DNA from: Panulirus ornatus
Taxonomy: Eukaryota; Arthropoda; Malacostraca; Decapoda; Palinuridae
Assembly (NCBI RefSeq): GCF_036320965.1
Contig: NC_092228.1
Span: 16,573,893 to 16,637,892, forward strand
Length of the DNA: 64,000 nt
Reading direction: 5' to 3'
Within the stretch, counting starts at the first letter, position 1. Each line of letters begins with the position of its first letter. The notes below the pieces were generated by a model. The model saw only the letters and a list, made by a program, of their open reading frames with translations. It ran no database searches and was not told where the DNA came from. Positions 56,641 to 64,000 of this stretch are shown here, in pieces. A program made the position numbers and the translations under genes.

Positions 56641-57239
56641 CACTGGTTCCTGCAGGTTTATACCCAATTGGAAAATATTCATGACGAGGCCTTACTCTCA
56701 CGATTGCAACCCATCCTCACTACCCTTTCAGTTACTCGGGTTAATTTTCATCTACTGTACACTACAGTGACTAGACCAACGGTGAAGTTTGTCTACGTCC
56801 CCTTGCAGGCTGATGCAGTCCCCTTTTTTTTGTACTTGACTTTCCCATCATATAAAATCGTTTAAGGCAGAACTCCAATCCTACGAGCAAGCCACTGGCA
56901 TGGACCAGGAAGAGCGGCGGCCCAGGATCAGAACCCCCTGCGGCACGCCAGGGAAGACCAGAGTCGTTTCCAGAAGGCTTCCCTGACATATGAAACCCTG
57001 TGATCCCTTCTACCAAGACTAGAGTCTAGACCCATCAAAGGAAGTCTCCCCCCCGCCCTCATTCCTGCATGGGATATCCAGCTTATTTAACCAACCTCCT
57101 GCAACGATAGGTCACAGGTCCTCTGACACTCCAAACATAGATCCACTAAGCCTTGTCCTTCGTCTGAATCGGAGGTCACTCTCTCTAAGAGAAATACTAA
57201 AGAGGTTCGTTACACACGAACTCCTTTCCCTGCAACGGT

Positions 57240-57241
<2 letters not shown>
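56641..57241. other. Unassigned sequence
   Basis: Could include further 5' parts of the minus-strand LINE, but no RT core motif is visible. Confidence 0.4.

Positions 57242-57313
<72 letters not shown>
57242..57313. repeat. (CT)n microsatellite
   Basis: 72 bp of CT with one TTT interruption near 57306. Confidence 0.97.
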
Positions 57314-57668
57314 ACCTTCCATGCTAACCGATCAGACACCGCAGAAGAGACAGCCGACGATCGCATGAGGCAGACGGGAGGCGTCCGGGGGAGTAATACA
57401 CTTCAAGAACCTTGCCTAGTGTCCAGGGGTAACGCCCTTTACCCTCAGCGACTCTTACCTTGTGTCAAAGGGCAATTGACCTCAACCTTCGGCAGGTGGG
57501 TCCTGAGGTCCAACCGTGCAGAATCCGCTGACACACTACCACTAACTCACTAACTCCTACAGTCGTTGCGCATCGTGCGCTTCCTCTACAACCACAAACA
57601 GTAAATAATAACTGCCTCACCAAAGTCTTGATAAAAACGAAGATTTTTCTCTTTTTTCTTTTTTGCAG
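57314..57668. other. Unassigned sequence
   Basis: A minus-strand donor-like CAAG/GTAAGAG occurs at about 57455-57465 with 29 open codons upstream, but no acceptor is convincing. Confidence 0.35.
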
Positions 57669-57833
57669 AAAACGAACATTGAAACAGCCTGCACAAAAGT
57701 CAAAAAACAGAAATCATGGGACTACAACAATATCTGCAATAGAAGATTACATGTACTTCGAACAACAAATGGCAAACAAAGACATATGCTTCATCTGAAG
57801 GCATTCACCGCGTGGAACGTTGGGCGAATCTAA
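57669..57833 (+). CDS. Candidate terminal exon, unknown basic protein
   Basis: A near-ideal acceptor (long T/C tract, TTTTTTGCAG) ends at 57668. In phase 0 the next 54 codons are open, reading KTNIETACTKVKKQKSWDYN, NICNRRLHVLRTTNGKQRHM and LHLKAFTAWNVGRI, then TAA at 57831-57833. It is Lys/Arg-rich, and use of the frame is not explained by any repeat. No ATG occurs near the start, as expected for a non-initial exon. I do not recognise the family, and no poly(A) signal is obvious downstream. Confidence 0.27.
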   Translation, partial: KTNIETACTKVKKQKSWDYNNICNRRLHVLRTTNGKQRHMLHLKAFTAWNVGRI

Positions 57834-58499
57834 ACCTCAAGTGTCATATGTAGCTGATTATAACACCACATATGTAGCACAGCGGCCATTGAAAAGGCAT
57901 TCCCTTGCTTCACAGTCGAACGATGTAATTAGCCACGATTAACCCCGCGTTATGCATACACTCACAACCCCACACTTTACGTGGAACATGTCCCTTACAA
58001 GTGGTTTACGTTACCAATCTTATCCACACGTTTAAGTTTACTGTGCAAGAAACTGGGCCTCGGGCACAGCGAGAGTGGAAGTCGTCTTACAGAATTACTC
58101 TCAACACCTGAAGAAGGTGTCCAATATGTTCTTCAGTAGGGGGATGCAGCTGCTTGAGGGTGACAGCCTAAATGGCTCCCTAAGTAGTTGAAGGGCCTAA
58201 TGGCCAATCAACCAACCAACAGACAGTAATGGAAGAAAATGTTCACAAATGTAACCTTCATGATTCCGTCTCTTCGATTAGAATTACCTTAACTTCCACT
58301 TGCTCAATGTTACATATACTTCCTTTATTCACATGATTATATTAGCATGACCAGAGAAAGTAATTTCTCACGGGGGGTGGGGGAGGTATGTCTTACCTCT
58401 CCCTATAGATGTCCACAACATAACGAAATTCATTTAGCTGGCAAAACAACGAAAGACAAATGAAAATAGCAAAAACGGCAAGAGAACTGTGTTGTTATC

Positions 58500-58500
<1 letters not shown>
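57834..58500. other. Unassigned sequence
   Basis: Repeat-free DNA. GCCAATCAACCAACCAAC near 58200 resembles the short tandem end of some LINE 3' tails, but nothing upstream confirms an element. Confidence 0.4.
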
Positions 58501-58546
<46 letters not shown>

Positions 58547-58591
58547 AACAGGATAGAGCATTCCTCATCACCCCATTCTCTGGGGACATAG

Positions 58592-58651
<60 letters not shown>
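58501..58651. repeat. (TG)n and (CT)n microsatellites
   Basis: TG at about 58502-58540 and CT at 58593-58651. Confidence 0.97.
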
Positions 58652-58655
<4 letters not shown>

Positions 58656-59113
58656 GGCACACGTCTGGGCAAGGAACTGGCGGGATCCTGGAGTATTCAA
58701 GACCCGCGCTTCGGGTACACAGGTCTCAGGAGGAGGGTCCTGATCTCATGAATGAGGCGAGGCGCTGATGATGAGGTGTTGCATGAGGCAGACGCCTCAT
58801 ACCTACCGATATAAAAGAAAAAAATGAGGCAAGAGTTTGAGAAGTAGCTCTGAAACGGTGATAAATGTCAATATCGAAGTAGGCCTCTTGCCAAGACTCC
58901 CAGCGAAGGTGACCCAACAAGTCCTCACAAGAATGACCCATCCGACGAACGTTAATTGTATTCAACTGGGAGACAAGACGGAGTACAGGAAGGCATTTAA
59001 GCATGCCGAATCTAATGAGTACAACGCAGGCAGGCATGGGTGGGCAAGCATTCACAGATACGAGTGGGAGGATCGCAAACATATGAAGAGTCGGAGGAGG
59101 CGTCTTCGATAAT

Positions 59114-59116
<3 letters not shown>
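58652..59116. other. Unassigned sequence
   Basis: Open minus-strand frame through this block and the next CT tract to 59421, without a recognisable domain. Confidence 0.4.

Positions 59117-59158
<42 letters not shown>
59117..59158. repeat. (CT)n microsatellite
   Basis: 42 bp of TC ending in a C run. Confidence 0.96.
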
Positions 59159-59160
<2 letters not shown>

Positions 59161-59532
59161 CCCAAGCAAGGGAGGCGTGATAAAGGTCCAACACCCACAC
59201 CTGGTGTCAAGAGGAAGGATGAAGGAGCACAGCGACGAGTGGTCAACGAAGGGAATGCGGAAGGGCGGCATGTCCGGGAAGGGAACTGAATGACCAGATG
59301 GTTCTGCGTCCTTCCTGAATGTGTCGCTCTCCCCCCTGCCACACAGATGGGCGAAGTGCAAGGCAAACTGTTTCAAGCCATGTACTGTATTGAGACGAGA
59401 CGAGACGGAACGCAACACCACCCTGGCAAATGATTAACCAATTTTAAACTGAATAATGTTACTAAATGAAGATAACACGGTGAACAGAACACATGGCCAC
59501 TACCACACTGGAGAAAACAAGATACAAGGATT

Positions 59533-59570
<38 letters not shown>

Positions 59571-59907
59571 TAACTTTATGGCCAGCTTATTACCTGATCA
59601 CCATGCCAGACGCAGACTTCATTTTCTTCATTGCTCAAACCTGCCTCCGTCCATTGAGATGTTCTGGGAGACACACGCAACGTCAAGACTTATCCTCCGG
59701 GGTACACACGTACAGTGATACGTCTCGCGGAGGTACACGTCGACCAGGGCCGGATTATGCCACCGCAATTGTGATTCTTCCACGGAAGGGACGAGCACGC
59801 ATAGATGCGCCGGATAAGACACGGAGAAATGCTACGACGACTGCAACGCCAGAGTGGAGTGTGTCACGAGGGGGAGGGAGGAGGAGGAGAAGAAAAGCCC
59901 TCCACGT

Positions 59908-59910
<3 letters not shown>
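59159..59910. other. Unassigned sequence
   Basis: Contains a short GA run at 59536-59568. A 225-codon plus-strand frame spans it and the next CA tract, but it shows no known motif. Confidence 0.4.

Positions 59911-59961
<51 letters not shown>
59911..59961. repeat. (CA)n microsatellite
   Basis: 51 bp of CA. Confidence 0.97.
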
Positions 59962-59963
<2 letters not shown>

Positions 59964-60291
59964 CAGGAAGGGAGAATAATAAAAGGGATACAAAGAAAAT
60001 ACACCAACATTTACAAATTTACCCCCTCCCTTCCTCCATCCTGCTCTCGATGGAAGCCATGGTGACCTTAACCACCAGTGACCAGTTAGGTCTACGAGGT
60101 CAGGCGAGAATCAAAGGCAAGAACACACCTTAGGAAGCTTAAGACGGAGAGAGTGATGTGGACGGAGGCGGTGCAAGCCTTTCATCCACAGGGGGATTAG
60201 CGGACACGGAAAACATGCTGGGCAAAGATCAAATAAATGTAGACTTTATAACAGACGCGAGGGGTTAGGAGAGGCAAACACGCGAGTGGAA

Positions 60292-60292
<1 letters not shown>

Positions 60293-60353
<61 letters not shown>
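60293..60353. repeat. Compound (CT)n-(CA)n microsatellite
   Basis: CT to about 60343, then a short CA end. The preceding 59962-60292 is unassigned. Confidence 0.96.
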
Positions 60354-60355
<2 letters not shown>

Positions 60356-60464
60356 TATACAGGACCCCAAGCTAGGGTTTGTGCAGTTAGTTCCCTCTTC
60401 GTATACACAGAACAGGCAATCAAATACACCCTACATCACGAGATAGTATATAAACATACAGACA

Positions 60465-60524
60465 TAAAGATTACATATATAATACACTGTGCGTGTCGTA
60501 ATATACATACATATAGATATATGG

Positions 60525-60581
<57 letters not shown>

Positions 60582-60705
60582 TGAGTGTCATAATACTCAG
60601 GTACACAGACGGACATAAGGATTACATCCACACTATGCTAGTCCTAATACTCACACATACAGACAGACACAAGGATTACATCCACACTATGCGAGTCATT
60701 AACCA
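60465..60705. repeat. ~57-bp degenerate repeat, one unit holding an expanded (CA)n
   Basis: Four units share GGATTACA (near 60466 as AGATTACA, 60523, 60618, 60674), then a CA-rich part, GTGAGTGTC or GCGAGTC, ATAATACTC and ACAGACGGACATAA. In the second unit the ACATCCACACTATG of its sisters is replaced by a pure CA tract at 60529-60579. Confidence 0.75.
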
Positions 60706-61133
60706 TCTGCTAGGGACAGAGAGGTGTCCAGAGCCTTGATCTTAACTACCCAAAACGGGTAGTTAAACGTCGTCAAGAGCTGTTTACCACCCCTCGTGAG
60801 GTGCGACGGGGGGGTTAAGACGACCCTGACCGCCCCCCCCCCCATCCCCCCCAATCTATCGCCCTACTTCCCCCCAGTCTATCGCCCCCATTAACTTAAA
60901 CGGGATAACGGTTGGGGGAGGAGGAGCAGATTTCATACGAGGTAAATGGGTAACTGAAAACCCCCTTCTTTTTTTTATGACCCATTTAAAGGAGGTGGAA
61001 AACAAAGCAATCGACGCTCACTATCTCCACATTTAAACATGAGCTTTAAAACACGAGAAAATGAAATTTGCATCTACAAAAACCTACAGATTAAAAAGAG
61101 AATGACGCTCACGACCAGTACCTTAAGGAATAG
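60706..61133. other. Unassigned sequence
   Basis: A palindromic CTACCCAAAACGGGTAG lies at about 60747-60763, and a C run at 60833-60843. No gene recognised. Confidence 0.45.
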
Positions 61134-61157
61134 ACACACACACACACACACACACAC

Positions 61158-61233
<76 letters not shown>
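61134..61233. repeat. Compound (CA)n-(TA)n microsatellite
   Basis: CA at 61134-61158, then TA at 61160-61233. Confidence 0.97.
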
Positions 61234-61236
<3 letters not shown>

Positions 61237-61489
61237 CACAGAAAACGGAGTATAGGCTTTCCGCTATCATCTTTCGCACAGTGCGGCCTGGCCAGACATA
61301 GCATAACTACACGATGACCCGATAAGACTAATGCCAGTTCAGTGAACAACGATGCCAGCCAACCCCCCCCCCCCCCCAAGGCGGGCCAGCGGTTGTGTAT
61401 ATATATATATACATAGGTCGGATGGCGGGCCATTCTCCTGGTGCTCTTGACGCGACGCGCCCGTGAGCATATTCTCTGAAGGTTACCCC

Positions 61490-61970
61490 AAGTGTTGGTT
61501 TTGTGTCGTATGTTCTGGGAATATCTCATCGTATGTTAATTAGGTGTTCATCATGTGTTCAGATTCTGGAATATCTCATCGTATGTTAATTAGGTGTTCA
61601 TCATGTCTTCAGATTCTGGAATATCTCATCGTATGTTAATTAGGTGTTCATCATGTGTTCAGATTCTGGAATATCTCATCGTATGTTAATTAGGTGTTCA
61701 TCATGTGTTCAGATTCTGGAATATCTCATCGTATGTTAATTAGGTGTTCATCATGTGTTCAGATTCTGGAATATTTCATCGTATGTTAATTAGGTGTTCA
61801 TCATGTGTTCAGATTCTGGAATATTTCATCGTATGTTAATTAGGTGTTCATCATGTGTTCAGATTCTGGAATATTTCATCGTATGTTAATTAGGTGTTCA
61901 TCATGTGTTCAGATTCTGGAATATCTCATCGTATGTTAATTAGGTGTTCATCATGTGTTTAGAAATGTTC
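61490..61970. repeat. 50-bp minisatellite, very homogeneous
   Basis: About nine units of ATGTTAATTAGGTGTTCATC, ATGTGTTCAGATTCTGG and AATATCTCATCGT. Units differ by only single changes: ATATCTC versus ATATTTC, shared by three consecutive units (61770-61880), and ATGTCTTC once. This low divergence implies recent amplification or strong homogenisation. Confidence 0.97.
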
Positions 61971-62420
61971 TCTATATGTCGGTTAGGGGGTCGTGGAACG
62001 TTCCTTGCATGTTCATTAGGTTTTCGGAAAGGTTCATTTTGTGAAGCGGGTGTTCAGAAATGTTCATTATATGTTGATTAGGCGTTCGATAATGTTCTTT
62101 ACATGTTAATCGAAGTTCAGAAATCTTGATTTTTCGTTAATCAGGTGTTCAGGAATATGTTCACTGTGTTAACTGGGTTTTCAGAAATGTTCAATGTACG
62201 TAAATTAGGGTTAAAACAATTTCACTGTGCTAGCTGGGTGTTCATACGTGTTCATTTATGTATAAATGGGTGCCTCCCCAAAAAAAATCCTCATCATATG
62301 GTATTCATATGTTCAGAAATTCTCTATGTCTTTAAATGGGTGTGTTCAGAAAATGTTCCACGTGCGTTACGTGGGTGACCAGGTACGTTACCCATTATGT
62401 TCATCTCATGTTCAGCGATG
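61971..62420. repeat. Degenerate right arm of the 50-bp array
   Basis: Loosely spaced GTTCAGAAATGTTC, ATGTTGATTAGGCGTTC and CATGTTAATCG blocks are clearly derived from the adjacent unit but strongly diverged. An old array edge lies beside a young core. Confidence 0.7.
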
Positions 62421-62617
62421 TCTCTTACATGTTATGAACGGGCGAGGTACACTTCTTAAGACCTAATTTACACATGATGAATATATACACAACATGCATT
62501 GACTTTCAATGGACTGATCCAACAAGCTTATATTCAACCTTATTATAGAAAGCAATCTATAAGTCAGGCAATGTGCAGGATCGTGGCATTAATATATTCG
62601 TCGTTTAAATCCACGAA

Positions 62618-62620
<3 letters not shown>

Positions 62621-62684
<64 letters not shown>
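62621..62684. repeat. (TA)n microsatellite
   Basis: 64 bp of TA, 3' side of a reversed element X. Confidence 0.97.
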
Positions 62685-62689
<5 letters not shown>

Positions 62690-62690
62690 T

Positions 62691-62917
62691 TATACTATTC
62701 GCCATTTCCCGCGTTAGCGAGGTAGCGCCAAGAACAGAGGACTGGGCCTTTGAGGGAATATCCTCACCTGGCCCCCTTATCTCTTCCTTCTTTTGGAGAA
62801 ATAAAAAAAAAAAAAAAAAGAGAGGGGAGGATTTCCAGCCCCCCGCTCCCTTCCCTTTTAGTCGCCTTCTACGACACGCAGTGAATACGTGGAAAGTATT
62901 CTTTCTCCCCTATCCCT

Positions 62918-62921
<4 letters not shown>
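62691..62921 (-). mobile_element. Element X, reversed full-length copy
   Basis: Clean copy: ACTATTCGCCATTTCCCGCG, GAGGTAGCGCCAAGAACAG, CTTCCTTCTTTTGGAG, an A run, GGATTTCCAGCCCCCCGCTC, CGTGGAAAGTATTC and CTATCCCTAGGG. It has (TA)n on both sides. Confidence 0.78.

Positions 62922-62993
<72 letters not shown>
62922..62993. repeat. (TA)n microsatellite
   Basis: 72 bp of TA, 5' side of the reversed element X. Confidence 0.97.
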
Positions 62994-62996
<3 letters not shown>

Positions 62997-63044
62997 TATA
63001 ATGCCTGTGAACGCGCACTTACATTGAACACATAATACCCTCCA

Positions 63045-63170
63045 ACAGCCAGGATTCGAACCCAGGCCCTTTCGCGTGGTAGACGGAAACGCGACCATAG
63101 CCTAGCGGTTCGCATTTACATCCACCACGAAAAAAGGTCCTGGGTTCGAACCCTGGCTGTTGAGGGTATA
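63045..63170 (+). mobile_element. Head-to-head pair of tRNA-like sequences
   Basis: The plus strand shows an A box TAGCCTAGCGGT near 63098-63110 and a perfect B box GGTTCGAACCC near 63147-63157, correctly spaced for pol III. The left end, CAACAGCCAGGATTCGAACC at about 63046-63065, is the reverse complement of the right end (one mismatch in 24 bp), so a second B box points the other way. The region 5' of the A box does not pair with the 3' end as an acceptor stem should. A SINE head or tRNA pseudogene pair is therefore likelier than a working tRNA gene. Confidence 0.5.
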
Positions 63171-63540
63171 CCTCCCATACTATCGACATAGCTTTCTCTC
63201 TCTCAACATCAAAATATTTTTCTGTTTCACCCTAGCAGGCAACAATTTCCATCCGCTTTAAGAAATTTATGCATTGCTGGCAACTGTGTACGGGGGTTAG
63301 TCATCGTGTGTCTGACACGTTCTTCTCAGTGATTGCAGTCCGGTCGGTGACAGACGTACAGACGGGAGCGCTCACTTTACGGTATAGTCTGGTAACGAAC
63401 GCGACCTGACGTCACTACTGCATCAAACTTCGATGTTCTGGGTAGAAGTTTACCCCAAAAAAATTTTGATTTTCTTTCGAAACTACAGAATGAGACGACC
63501 AATTCCACTGTAACTATAGTCATATTCAAAGCAAATATTG
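63171..63540. other. Unassigned sequence with a CRE
   Basis: Holds a perfect TGACGTCA at 63407-63414. No gene recognised. Confidence 0.4.
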
Positions 63541-63720
63541 CCAACCCAATTAATTAAATAATCAAAAATTACTAAAGATAATTATGTTTACCAATTAGTA
63601 CAGACCAAATAATTAAAAATCACTAAAGCGAATTGTTTACCAATTAGTAGACCAAATAATTAAAAATCACTAAAGATAATTATGTTTACCAATTTGTACA
63701 GACCAAATAAATAATCTACC
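63540..63720. repeat. ~51-bp AT-rich repeat, three units
   Basis: Units of AAAAATCACTAAAGATAAT, TATGTTTACCAATTAGTAC and AGACCAAATAATT. The middle unit lost a few bases (GCGAATTGTTTACC). Confidence 0.85.
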
Positions 63721-64000
63721 AAAAATAATCCCATGTTAAAGTCTCTTGAATGTTTACACCCGCATCTGAATGCAAACTAAGACATCCTACGTAGTTATGA
63801 CTAATTAAATCCACTATCAATCACCTTGATGTCTGTTGCAAGGACGACGCGAATCCATTAGAGGAACGAGGGAGAACGAGAGAATTTTGCATGGGACTGG
63901 GAAGACGGGTGGCACTCCGCGAGTTAAGTGAGGAGCTAAGCTAATTCACACTACAGAGTCTTCCTCTGTGTCTTCGTCTGTCATACGCCAATGGCGAGAA
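63721..64000. other. Unassigned sequence
   Basis: AT-rich to 63830, then mixed. No gene recognised before the window ends. Confidence 0.4.

Noticed and set aside
58726..60133. 231-codon minus frame and 225-codon plus frame
   Set aside because: Both cross GA/CT or CA microsatellites, and the non-repeat parts match no family I know.
63094..63170. Functional tRNA gene
   Set aside because: A and B boxes are good, but the ends do not form a convincing acceptor stem and the sequence sits in an inverted pair.

Overview
This window reads as nuclear DNA of an animal with a repeat-swollen, gene-poor genome. A decapod crustacean is the most likely source, by inference. The reasons are about fifty long dinucleotide tracts (TA, GA/CT and TG/CA, often 50-90 bp), many minisatellites, several non-LTR retrotransposon lineages and tRNA-derived SINEs. 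The RTE-like LINE tail and the dispersed elements also look like repeats I associate from memory with decapods, which I could not check. There are no operons, no Shine-Dalgarno-led genes and no complete protein-coding gene. Nearly every long open frame is a translated tandem repeat.

Layout. 0-2.2 kb: a decayed CR1/L2-like LINE 3' end followed by a G-rich array. 3-5.1 kb: a nest of dispersed elements (LINE tail, element X, element Y) separated by (TA)n. 6.0 kb: a SINE. 7.5-8.0 kb: 36-bp array. 9.4-10.45 kb: a truncated RTE-like LINE plus element X. 11.3-13.4 kb: a 28/29-bp array with an internal 442-bp duplication. 14.1-16.8 kb: GC/GT-rich low-complexity DNA. 16.9-20.9 kb: four different minisatellites and a second SINE. 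21.4-24.9 kb: two decayed Jockey-like LINE copies on either side of a possible two-exon gene.

26.9-29.4 kb: three minisatellites and an exon-like segment resembling the end of an SMP-30/regucalcin-type protein. 29.6-32.8 kb: the best preserved RTE-like LINE (RT motifs including FADD, two frameshifts), bracketed by short inverted repeats and preceded by a 116-bp foldback. 33-46 kb: mostly unassigned DNA with scattered microsatellites and a few exon-like segments. 47-52.4 kb: eight short arrays. 52.9 kb: a close pair of perfect CRE palindromes. 53-55.8 kb: four different tandem arrays end to end. 56.3 kb: another CR1/L2-like LINE remnant. 60-63 kb: more arrays, element X and a tRNA-like inverted pair.

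How the parts relate. Element X (about 235 bp, seven full or partial copies) ends in a motif closely resembling the 3' end of the RTE-like LINE. Both motifs can form the same small hairpin and both run into (A)n/(TA)n. This suggests that X is a non-autonomous partner of the LINE. Five exon-like segments and one two-exon model are listed at low confidence, because splice-site-like flanks and an open frame are the only support.
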